A stretch of 64,000 bases of DNA, from contig CM040118.1 of the NCBI GenBank assembly GCA_022559845.1, positions 260,919,519-260,983,518 of the forward strand. The letters run 5' to 3'. This DNA is from Amorphophallus konjac. Its lineage: Eukaryota; Streptophyta; Magnoliopsida; Alismatales; Araceae. Positions 24,765 to 34,796 of this stretch are shown here, in pieces; within the stretch, counting starts at the first letter, position 1, and the number at the start of each line of letters is the position of its first letter. A program made the position numbers and the translations under genes. The notes beneath the pieces are model-generated. The model saw only the letters and a list, made by a program, of their open reading frames with translations, was not told the origin of the DNA and did not search any database.

Positions 24765-25115
24765 GGTAATTAGCATATATTAGTTTCATATCTAGGGTAG
24801 TTAGCATGTATTAGCTTCATATCCAGGGTAATTAGTATGTATTAGCCTTAATTAGCATATATTAGCCTCATAGCTAGGATAATTAGCATGTATTAACATC
24901 AATCTAGAGTAATTAGCTTGTATTAGCTTCAATCTAAGGTAATTAACAATGTATTAGTCTCGTACCCAGGATAATTAGCATGTATTAGCTTCAATCTAGG
25001 GTAATTAACATGTATTAGCCTCATCCCCAAGATAATTAGCATGTATTAGCCTCATACCTAGGATAATTACCATGTATTAGCTTCAATCTAGGGTAATTGG
25101 AATGTATTAGCTTCA
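24765..25115. repeat. Degenerate repeats of TAATTAGCATGTATTAGC (3' LTR)
   Basis: This is the counterpart of 15823-16200, with about ten units. Unit number and order differ from the 5' LTR, so slippage or conversion has acted since insertion. Confidence 0.8.
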
Positions 25116-25484
25116 TATCCATGCGGTATATCCTGTGTAACGCAAGTTTTATCGTGTTCCTTTACGTAACCTGTTAGTTAAGCTATTAACTAATCTGTTA
25201 GCATACCTAATTAACCTATTAGTTGATCTACTAACCAATTAGCATACCTAATTAACCTATTAGTCTATATAATCTATACACCATATTAGATATAGATAGA
25301 GTTCTGCCTATCTAGAAACCCTGTCTCCATTTAGTGTAAAATGTAAACTAGTATGATACGTCATGTTAAAAATTTGATATTTGAGAAACTAAAGTATGAA
25401 ACGAGTGCATGAATACAGATCTGTAATCCTCACAATTTCCTCTAGCTGTCCATGTCATCAATTTTACATAAATCAGCTTAAATT

Positions 25485-26325
25485 GAAGGGCGCCCCTGAC
25501 CCGGACGCCATTCACTGAACAGCGGCTATACAATAGACGCATATTCCACCCAGAAAATGGGCAAAACCGCCCCTCTGTGAAGGGCGCCCCCCCTAGGGCG
25601 CCTATTAAAAATTCATGGCAGCCCCTAGGGTGCCTTCTAATAGAAGATGGCAGCCCTTGAGGCACCTTCTTCAGATAAATGGCAGCCCTATGGATGCCTT
25701 CTATTAACCTATAGTTAATCGATCAGTTAACTTAAGCCCTAGCTTAACCTAATCTTAATAACCTCTGTCATTAGTTAAACCTAGATTAGTTTAATCTATG
25801 TTTAACCAATAAATCATCTAGTTAAACCCCTATTGTCATTAGTTAAACCATTAGTTTAACCAGTTAATCGCGTAGTTAACCCTTAGCCATTAAGCCTTAG
25901 CCTAGACACCTGTTTGATAGGCGCCTGACCCTTGGGCGCCTATCAGTGATTCATGGCAGCCCCTAGGGTGCCATTTACTTGAAGAAGTCTGCACCCAGGG
26001 AGCCAATTTCAAGGAAATGGCAGACCCCTGGGCGTCGATTAAACCTGAGCTGTAAACCCTGTAAAACGTGGCTGACCCTATGGCGCCTATCACTTAAGAC
26101 ATGGCAGGGGTATGGGCGCCAATTTCAAGAACATGGCAGCCCCCTGGGCGCCAATTTCAATAAGATGGCATCCCCCTTGCGCCAATTTCAAGAAGATGGC
26201 AGTGACCTGGGCGCCTATTAAACAGACCCTGAGTTTTGGTTTTTCCGAGACCGTAAACCCCTGAATGACGCGCCCTGGTTTTAGGATGCCATTCACTGAT
26301 AAATGGCAGCCTGAGAGGCGCCATT
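25485..26325. repeat. Dispersed ATGGCAGCCC / GGCGCC motif block (3' LTR)
   Basis: This is the counterpart of 16570-17425, with the same order of variable units and many base changes. Confidence 0.7.
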
Positions 26326-27574
26326 TAACCTCTGACAGGGTTCTTTAAACCCTGTATAGTTCACAGGAAGGGCACTCCGCTGTGAGGGTGTCATTTCTGA
26401 ACATGTCAGGTAGCTTACAAGGCACCGATCTCACCCAGTTTTTCCGTGTATCAAACATTGCTGGTTTTACTCCCAGTTAGTCCCTACACAACAATATGCC
26501 CTTGGATTCCATTCTATAAAATCCACCTTATATTTCCTACGCGGTCAATCCTTGAAAAATCTATATTGGCTATAAATGAGAGTGGATGTCGAAAACATGA
26601 CCAATGCCGTGCATATAAGACCCGGTCTGGTCCTGGGAGGAGCACCCGAAGGTACTTGTGCCCATGGGAGTTTATGGACCACGGTGTTTGGCATTGCACT
26701 GGAGTACTTACTTGCTAGACTTTAGGCATTCCACTCATTCACGTGATATTACTTGATTGATTGACTTGAGGCCCGCGGAAGGGTAAAAGTATTTGCTTGA
26801 ATGAAATTGATAAATAGCCAATTCCAGTTATACATGCTTGAAATTACGTTGCTTACTATTGCTTGCTTGACATGAGTTCTTACCTTCTTGGAAAATTATT
26901 GTTAATTCCAGTTATTACTTGCTTGATATCTCTTGCTATTGCTGTATTGAAGTTGGAACTTATATACTCTCACTTGTTATTCCTATACTACTCTTGTCGA
27001 TTTTACAATCCTTGATATCTACTTGTCTACATGCATAGATTTACCTACATTAATTGAACTTGTAAACCACTTAAACCATGTTAAATCTTGAGATGTAATT
27101 CCTACTGAGCGATTCGCTCATCTAGTTGTTTTCTAACCTTTTCAGGTAGTTTGGATATCGGCCAAAACTCGGAAGGGAATGAGTCTGAGTGATGAGGGTA
27201 GAAATGGAGTCATCAATTGTCATGTTAATTCTGTTGTCAATTGTGTTATTGTAACTCCACTATTTTGTGTTAATTGTAACCCTACGTATGTCAGTTGTAT
27301 TATCCAGTTATGTCATTTGTATTTCCTTTGATGAAAACTAATAAAGGAGTGATGACTAGTAGTTAATTCTATGAATTTGACATTTTGGTTAGTTGTAAAA
27401 ATCGATAGCTCGAACTATTTATGTTAGTTTCAAGTCTAAGCTTAGTAATTTACTTAGTCATTTGCGCACTCTTTAAATTTTCTAAGGAAAATCTCCATTA
27501 ATTAGCTAGATCGCTTTGGTTCTATATAAAGGACTGTCGCGCTACGGGTCAGCTTCCGCACTCGGGGCGTGACA

Positions 27575-28061
27575 CTGGCTCAAGGAATTGCCAAGCGTAC
27601 TATGGTCGCACCGAACTACTTCGAGAATAGATACTGGTGAAACACCTTTTTGGATGGTGTATGGCATGGAAGTCATGATTCTGTTGGAGGTCAGCGATCC
27701 CTCTCTCCGTGTCGTGCACTTCAAACCCGAGGTAAACGAGTAGAAACTGCGAGAAAACCTCGACTTAGCGGACGAGATCCGAGAGAGTGCAAGGATCCGA
27801 GCAACGGAATGCCAACGACGCGTCGCTCGATACTACAACAGCAGAGTCTGAGACAGACACTTCCAGCTAGAAGACTTCATCCTGAGGAAGGCCAAAGCAT
27901 CTCGACCACTAGAGGCGGCGGGGAAGCTGGCCCCTACCTGGGAAGGTCCCTACCGAGTTGTCGAGAAGCTCGGGAAGGGAGCATACCGATTGTCCACCAT
28001 GAAAGAAACACCCGTCCCTCGGACGTGGAACGTGACAAATCTTCGCAAGTTCTACTTTTGA
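27575..28061 (+). pseudogene. Integrase C-terminus of an older Tat-lineage Ty3/gypsy element
   Basis: Directly after the copy 2 LTR, a frame starting TGG at 27576 shows ELPSVLWSHRTT, TGETPFWMVYG, a basic region with RARIRATECQRRV-like residues, then WEGPYRVVEKLGKGAYRL (GPY/F module) and RTWNVTNLRKFYF before the TGA at 28059. These are the features of Tat (Ogre/Retand type) integrase C-termini. Stops occur in frame at 27741 and 27849, the latter explicable as CGA to TGA. The N-terminal part of this pol lies left of copy 2, outside the window. This is the oldest host layer visible on the left side of the nest. Confidence 0.85.
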
Positions 28062-29310
28062 ACATTTGACAAGCATACACATGTAAGCGAAATAGAATAA
28101 TCACAATTCTTCTCTTCTTATTAAACTTTGATGTACATCAAGAAGGCCATAGCCGGTATAGTATACATGTACCAAAAATTACATGCCCTGGTACTATAAT
28201 GCGAGTAGAACGCTCAGCCGACCCAGTAGGCACTCCCACGTCCGGCCACTGACTCTGCCTCGTGTAGAAACTGGCTCGGATAAGGGATCGCCGGCTTCGT
28301 TGGTTTGAGAAAGCTCGGAGGAAAAAGGAAAATAGTGGAAACAATAAGAAGAAGAGAGGAAGGAATACAAGTGGCGGCCTCCTCTCTACCAACTCTTTGG
28401 AAGGCAGAGAGTGCAGGCACCCTCCGAAGAGTGAAAGGGGAGGGAGAAAAAGAAAACGGCAAAGGTGGACGAGGAGGCCAGAAAGGAGGGAGCATAATTT
28501 TCTCCCCTCCTCCTCACGAGATGGCATCGACGGGTCAGGGATGGGAGTGCAACATGCTCCGAAATGACGAGCCCTCTTCCCGAGTGGCCTCCGACTGACG
28601 AACCCTCTTCCAGACTAAAACAACAGGAGCTTCCCTCATACCGCCATCTGCATCATCATCTTCTCAAGCGCCTTCCATGCCTCACCAAGACTAACAGCAC
28701 AACGCTTCACGGAAGAGAAAAACCGCCAGGAATGGCCTTAAGTGATGAAAGGAAAAGGAGATGCCCCTCGGACCTTTTATAGGCCAAAGGGGGGGCTGAT
28801 CACCTTCAATGACTCTCCCCTTACAAAACACGCTACCAAGGCTTTCTTTGGGTTGGTTACCTCATTTCCCGATATTCCCCCAATGGGACGCGCGAAGCGG
28901 CAAGTCATTAAGGGCGGTATGGAAAAATGGAAAGGAGCCAGCGCCATGTCAATTATTTGACAGATCGGCGCACGCAAGATCTGTAGAAAATCGGCGCCTT
29001 CTTCAAACGACTGCGGATACGGTAGTCAAATCACACCAAAAGTGATAAGAAATAGTCAATTCAGCATTCAATACTACCGCTATTATAGTTTCCAAAAAAG
29101 CCTTACTCGGCTACATATGAAAGAGAAAGAAAAAAGAAGAGAGCTATGACAGCAGGCCTCGGGCCCATCTCCAAGCTCGACAGACAAGGCTTCTTCGGCA
29201 CCAGACGATCTGCCCCTAGTGTTCTCGGTGACGGCCGGCCTAGACACTGACCCCACCTGTGTGGGAATTGTCTCGGCCATGTGCCCTCCTGAGGATGCTG
29301 GAGTTGGCGG
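28062..29310. other. Spacer between Tat pol and the antisense ORF, no clear gene
   Basis: This stretch holds only short overlapping frames on both strands without recognisable motifs. A TATAAAAG occurs on the minus strand near 28774. In Tat elements with extra ORFs, the region between pol and the antisense ORF is noncoding, which fits. Confidence 0.5.
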
Positions 29311-30981
29311 TCACTCAGACAGGGCCGAACTCACCTCTTCACTCGACGTGTAGTGGGAAGAGTCAGTGGAGCCCCAATCCGAGTCATAGCACTGACTGGA
29401 AGGAAAAATGAGCGTAGACGACTGGGCCTCTACCTCTAGGATAGCCTGATCATAGACTTGGGAGAAGCCCTTCCGGAGTCCCCGTCGGTAGCCTGACTCG
29501 TAATAAGAAAAGGCCGCCTGCTGTAAAGCTGCCTGGTAAGCCTCTGAGCACTTATGTTGCTCGAGCGCTTCCTTCCCAACCAGCTCTGCCTTCCTCTCGA
29601 GCTCGGCTATCTGCTGCTCAGACTCGGACAGCCTTCTCTCAGCCTCGGGCAACCTTCACTCGGCCTCAGTCTGTGAATCCTCGACCACCCAAACATGGTC
29701 CTCGAGCCCCTCTCGCTCGGCCCTCCATTGGTCATCGCGCTCGACCTAGTTTCTCCACTCTGACTCCAATAGCTCACTCTTCCGATCGACCATGCGACGA
29801 GCCTGGGCCAGCTGCTCTGCCAAAGACCGAGCCTCCGCTTGGCTCGACTGTGCCAACGCTTGGAGCGGGGCAATCTCCCGATGAAGGTCCCCAAGATTGA
29901 GGGTCAGACGCTCTACCTTCCGATCAATTTCATCACGGGTCCACGAGAGAGTCTCCCGCTCAAACTCCACTCGAGCGTACGCGTCCACTACTTCAGCCCC
30001 CAACTGGGCCAAAATCAGCCCTCCCTCCATAATCTGCTCAAACAGCGAAGAGGGGGGACCCTTCCGGACTTTTTCCCATAAGTCTCGAGAAGCTAAGGAA
30101 TGGCACGCCTAGTATAGAGGAGCTCGGACACTGAAGGTGCTGGTAGAGGGAGGGGAAGCTCTTACCGAAGCGGCCAGGATCGGGGCATCTCCCTCGGGCA
30201 ATCCCGTCCCAGAGGCCCCACCGGTTGGCTCGGCATGAGCGGCCCCACCGTGTACCTCCCCAGCTTCGGTCGGCGGAGATCGAGTCGCCTCCTCCTGCAA
30301 CCCTCCAACCTCGACCGGCTCAAACCGGAACCCCTCATCTGGCGGCCCTCCGCTACATTCGGCGCCTCAGCATCGGCGGTGATCCCTCCTTCATCGGCCC
30401 CCTCTTGTTCAGTAGAGGGGAGAGCCGACATGGAATCTCCTCCGGACGGATGGACGACCTCCTCCTTCATCGCCCGCTTATTCTCAGCAGACTGAGCCTG
30501 CATTGAAGACCGCAACAACTTGGCCACGGGATCCTTGCGCCTGACCCCCCGACGCTCGGAAAAGTCATCCCGAGCCACCCGCTTGCCCTTGTCCCAGGCG
30601 CGGGATGAGCCCTCTAAAGCTTGAAGATCATCAGGAGCCGGTGCCTCGTCCAAATCAATGATCTCCAATTCAGCCGACGGTACCTCCTCCTCAACCGCTC
30701 GCCTCGTGTCTGAACCACAGAAAAGCAGATTAAGAGAAGGAAGGCTCTCACTCCATAAGAAAGAAGACCAAGTTCCCAAACTCCTTACCTGTCGATGATA
30801 GCACTCGAGCGAGGTAGCCCTCAATGTTGGAAGAAGTCACCAAATCAGCAGTCTCTTGGCGATTCTGCTGCAGAACGGCAGCCTCATCTTCCACCTCTGG
30901 AGAAAACATGGTCTGCTTCGGAGGAATGCTTGGATGGAAATTGGGCGCCGTCAGGAAATTCTAGACTACACAAACTGCCGA
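29311..30981 (-). pseudogene. Antisense ORF of the Tat host element, 3' part (coiled-coil region)
   Basis: This is the downstream part of the gene that begins at 56733 and was split by the 25 kb insertion. Reading down from 30981, the exon meets a TAG at 30961-30963, then reaches a GT donor at 30788 (CGACAG|GTAAGG). A 79-bp intron ends in TTCAG at 30710. The next exon holds an acidic/Ser linker and, after a shift of frame near 30300, a long coiled coil (LTLNLGDLHREIAPLQ, ERRLSESEQQIAELERK) and a Tyr/Gly stretch SYYESGYRRGLRKGFSQVYD, ending at TGA/TAA near 29311. Nonsense codons near 30109, 29746 and 29653 break it; the last is explicable as CGA to TGA. It runs opposite to pol, as known for extra antisense ORFs in Tat elements. 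Its role is unknown. Confidence 0.7.
30710..30788 (-). other. Probable intron of the Tat antisense ORF
   Basis: Minus strand: donor CAG|GTAAGG, pyrimidine-rich 3' part, acceptor TTCAG|AC; 79 bp. Size and borders fit a plant GT-AG intron. Confidence 0.65.
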
Positions 30982-30986
30982 TGGGC
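30982..30986. repeat. Target-site duplication, left copy (TGGGC)
   Basis: TGGGC directly precedes the LTR start TGTGGACGCG. The identical 5-mer follows the other LTR at 56203-56207. Confidence 0.92.
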
Positions 30987-31934
30987 TGTGGACGCGGGAT
31001 TTTTATCTCGCTTGTTGTTATTATTATTATTTATTTATTTTATTTTTTTATTGTTTTATTGGTTATTTATTGGTTTGTTAGGCGTGCCAGTCACATGTGT
31101 GACGATTTCATTGTGCGCTCGACTTGACTTGGTCAGTCGATTGTGAAGTCCGAGTCGAGACCAAAAGTCCGCCATACCATAAAGGCTATGACGTTAATTA
31201 CGCCATTCCTAAGAAGGACAACCCTTGATTAAACGTGAAAATAGGAGGCCACTCGGTGCGATAATAAAAGAAAAATAACAGTGCGTGATATTGAAGCTAT
31301 TATTATTCTGAGAAGACAATTGAGCGAACGATAGGTTATTAAATCGGCATGACCCCTCTGTGTAGGTCGTGCCGGGTAGAGATAGGACATCGTCCACGCA
31401 GCGGCGGGGCGGAGCCTAGACAGTCATCGGGGACATGTCCCCTTTCATGTTTCTCATCCAGCCAAGGGCCTCGCAGTATTCATATTCCCCAAAAAATCAA
31501 GCCAGACGGGAGGTGTATGATGTGCACTTCCCGGGACTTATCGGGGTTAAAACGTCTATCGACATTTCGGCAGCATCTCCCCATAATCTGGATTATGCCC
31601 AGGGGAGAATAGGCTATCACCCACGGAGTGTCGGGATGAAAGCCAAGAAAAGGAGGGAGCGTACCTCCCACATTGCACATGTATGCCCTGGGGCAATGTT
31701 TGACTCTTCCCTTATAGGAGCCGGTGACACTCATGCAGTGGCAGAGCTCACCTTAGCTAAAGGGGTTGCTCATAAACCCGATACGGATCAGTGGAACATA
31801 AGGGAGTCTGACTCCCTTTAATTTTATCCTTGGGACGGTTCTGGTGACTCATGGACATCCCTAGGTGGGTTTGATAGAAGTGTTGGAGGCTCATTGGGTG
31901 GCAGGGGAGCCTCTCGGCACGGATTTGAATGGGT

Positions 31935-32455
31935 ATATGAGTTCCCGGCGCGAAGACCACCGCGCCGAGAAGGGTTCTTTGCAAGGCACTATTTAGGGCG
32001 CCGGGAAGTTGGCATTAGTGTAGTTCTCGGCGCAGACAAGCAGGAAAGCAAAGGGGTCTTACGGCGCCAAGACAGAAGGGTGAAGGGGTTAGGCTCCCGG
32101 CACAGGCAAGGAGGCTAAGTAATTAGGGCTCTCGGCGCCAGAAGGATGCCAGAGGGTGAGGTTTCTCGGCGGGTTCGACATGGAAGGTTCCCGGCGCGAT
32201 GGGGAAAAGGCTAGGAAGTAGGCTCTCGGTGCAAGGGCCAAATGGCCAAAGGAGGTTGTCGGCGCAAGAGGAATTGCTCAAGGGGGGGTTCCCGGCGCGC
32301 AGGGGGGAAGGCCAAAAGCTGGGCTTCCCAGCGCGACCAATCGTGAAGAAAGGAGGCTCCCGGCGCAGGCCTCTCGGCGCGGAGAAGAAATGGTGGAGGG
32401 CCTTTTCGGCTTGGACAAAGTAATGGGGTTCTCGGCGCAGGAAGGCTCGCGCCGA
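31935..32455. repeat. Dispersed CTCGGCGC / CCCGGCGCG motif array (3' LTR)
   Basis: About fifteen copies of TCTCGGCGC or CCCGGCGCG at intervals of roughly 25-40 bp, separated by purine-rich text such as AAGGAGG. The frames seen across it are a by-product of the repeats. Confidence 0.75.
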
Positions 32456-33449
32456 GGGCTATTCACCTGTTTTACTGTATGTGGGGCCGAGAGGTGTGAG
32501 GGCGCCGGAATGGAAACAGAGCTTTACGGTACCCTGTTCTTGGGTCTGTTGAGGATTCAGGGGGTTTCCTGGTGATTCAGGCCAAGATAGACGGGCCTTT
32601 GGAAATCAAAAGAGCTCAATCCATCAGACTGCAACTGACTTTGGCTTGGATTTCAAAGGGAAGGCCGGAGGCGGAGAGTGATTTGGGGGAAACACGGTCT
32701 AGGGTATCTCTGTCACCAACGTTCCTGATGATCCGTGAGGATGATTTTGGTATACTCTCCATCATCTGGGGGCCAAGAGATGACTGTCTCTGGCCCCGGG
32801 GATGACTTCGGCAAAGCCGATGAGCATGAATGCAAAATCTAAAACCGAGCGGCGGTTGCTATGTATCTATGCTTTGCTTCAGAGGCCAAGGGATAGTCTG
32901 TCCCTGGCTCGGAAGCAAGCATGAGGAGCGTTCGAGAAACAGGCGAATAAACAGGTGATCGATCGAACTAGGGAGGGGGACAGCATGCTATTGAGTCTTA
33001 AGAAGAAACAGAAAACATGGGGAGATAGCAATAGGGTTTCGGAGAAATAGACAGCAGGCCTCAACGGGAGCCTGTAGTTTTCATTCATTCGAACATCACG
33101 ATTACACTCGCACATCAGGGGCAATACATAAAAGAAGGTATAGGCAGACTATGCCTTGCCCTAGCAGAGTAAAATCGGTTGTGATATCACAGCATACATC
33201 AGAAAGGGGAAGAAGTAGAAGCAATCGGAATTAAAAGAATGAACTATAGAAAATGGGGAGGGGAGGGCGGAGCATTGACTCCTCTCCCTCCCCGTTGCCC
33301 ACCTTCGATCAGGCTTCGAGACTCCTTTCTTCTTTTTCCCTTCCGCCTCTTCCTATCTCGGATCAGATTGCAGGCTCCGCTCTCTTCTCCTGCCCTTTTT
33401 TTTTGCTATCTGTTCGGGCTCTCTTTTTTTCTCTTTTCGAATGAGGGGG

Positions 33450-33456
33450 TTTTATA
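33450..33456 (-). promoter_or_regulatory. TATA box in the 3' LTR
   Basis: Minus strand TATAAAA in GGATATAAAACCCCC; the same site lies in the 5' LTR at 55626-55632. Confidence 0.6.
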
Positions 33457-34026
33457 TCCCTCCGTGGTGTCCTCTCGGCAGGCTTGTTCCGGCGCGCCTC
33501 AATCGTAGGCAGAGCTCCCGATGCGTGAGACTCAAGCTTCTCGGCGCCGCTTTTGGGCTTCGACAAGGGGATGCCGGCGCCACTTTTATAGGCCCATTTA
33601 GGGCTTTTAAGACCTCACATAGACTTCGGCCTTTATTGGTCCTTCAAATGTATCAGGACCCGAGAAGGCCCTCCACTGGTGACACAGCTTCTATTGAGAT
33701 CATTCATAGATTTTCATCAGTCGGTAGACTGGGGTTTCATCGGCATTGCCATCTGAATGATGACAAAGTTGGACATCATCTCATTGGTATCGTCACCGGA
33801 ACGGTGACAAGACCGGACATCAGGTTTAGCCTGAAAAGACTTCAGCCAGGTGACTGCTATTTCATCAGTGCCGTCGTCTGACTGACAATGGCATCGGTCA
33901 TCAGCTTGGCCGGGAAAGGCTTCGGCCGGGTAGATGGTTGACGAGCTTCATCATTGATCTTTTACTGTTGGTCTGATCTTCTTTTCAATTCTATTTCTGC
34001 CCTTGCTCATTTTCAAGGTGTCAACA

Positions 34027-34041
34027 AATGCCCCCCACCTG
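34027..34041 (-). other. Polypurine tract of the Ogre-like element
   Basis: Minus strand CAGGTGGGGGGCATT immediately precedes the 3' LTR start TGTTGACACC, the expected position for the plus-strand primer. Confidence 0.8.
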
Positions 34042-34796
34042 CGGGTGGCGTAAGCGCAGAATAAGCGGCATGGGGTCTGCAGGTGCCTTTCATCATTTGA
34101 GGGTATCTTCCTCCATTTCTCTTTGACATTGTTCTTCGGCTTAATCATGTTGCTGCAGCAATATTATGCACATGTATCTTTCATTTTCATGTTTTTCATC
34201 TCCATATCTTCTGATTTTATTGTCAGCACTTTGGAGCCTTCTTGGCCTTGCCTTGGGCTTCTCGGCGCGAGGTAGGACCCTTCTCGACGCGGGTGCTTCT
34301 CGGCGCGGCCTGTCGTCGGTGCGGGCATCTTCGGCACGACCTTCTCGGTGGGGGCGTCTTCAGCGTGACCTTCTCGGCGCGGGCGTCTCGGCGCGCCCCC
34401 TTTTCTTCCGGCCGATGGGGGGCTCTCGGCATGCTTTTCTTCGCACCGAGGAGTCCCTCTTTCTTCTTCCTTTTAACCCCCCCGAGAGGGTTTTTACCTC
34501 ATTTCTTACCTCTCCCTTCTCTCTCTTCATCTCGGCGGCGGCGGTGAGCTCCCCCCCTCCGAGAGCCTTGTCGCCTTCCCCCCCCTTTTTGACCCATTCA
34601 TTCTCGGGTAGGTTCATTATGTGGGATTGAGTCCCATTTTATGCTCGGGATCACTCCCTCTTGGTGGGTGACTCCCTATTTTTCTTGGGCAGACCCCGGA
34701 CAAGAGGAGATGCTTTGGAATAATTTATTTAATCATCACATGCTCATTCATCTTTCCGATGCTTATTTTCATCTTTTCTTGATTGCAGTCACTGAC
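34042..34796 (+). promoter_or_regulatory. Upstream region and 5' leader of the antisense PMD-like gene
   Basis: This region lies between the PPT and the first codon. It holds another cluster of CTCGGCGCG motifs (34257-34400), the same motif as in the LTR arrays. It then becomes a pyrimidine-rich stretch (34440-34530) and a GGCGGCGGCGG run typical of plant 5' leaders. A donor-like CTCGG|GTAGGT near 34610 and an acceptor TTTTCTTGATTGCAG near 34788 suggest a leader intron ending eight bases before the ATG. No certain TATA box was seen. Confidence 0.45.

Larger units (their letters stand above)
15441..27574 (+). mobile_element. Tekay-like chromovirus copy 2 (Ty3/gypsy), complete internal region
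   Basis: The order on the plus strand is 5' LTR (15441-18662, its first 990 bases or so separated by copy 1), PBS, a single gag-pol frame, PPT, 3' LTR (23389-27574). The gag-pol frame has six nonsense codons. It is inserted in the integrase of a Tat element, which resumes at 27575 with CTGGC, the presumed target duplication. The two LTRs differ at many sites, so this copy is clearly older than the Sirevirus-like one. Confidence 0.9.
23389..27574 (+). repeat. 3' LTR of Tekay-like copy 2 (4186 bp)
   Basis: It runs TGTAACACCCATAA...GGGGCGTGACA, bounded by the PPT and by the interrupted Tat integrase. The first 986 bases have no partner inside the window because copy 1 splits the 5' LTR. Internal short frames are not conserved between the LTRs and are not called genes. 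Confidence 0.92.
30987..34026 (-). repeat. 3' LTR of the Ogre-like element (3040 bp)
   Basis: It runs TGTGGACGCGGG...AAGGTGTCAACA on the plus strand and pairs with 53141-56202, with differences scattered throughout (roughly a few percent by eye). One repeat unit of about 36 bp present at 54478-54513 is missing here (around 32330). Confidence 0.93.

Noticed and set aside
28138..28527. Overlapping frames on both strands between Tat pol and the antisense ORF
   Set aside because: Low complexity, mutually overlapping and without motifs; no evidence of a gene.
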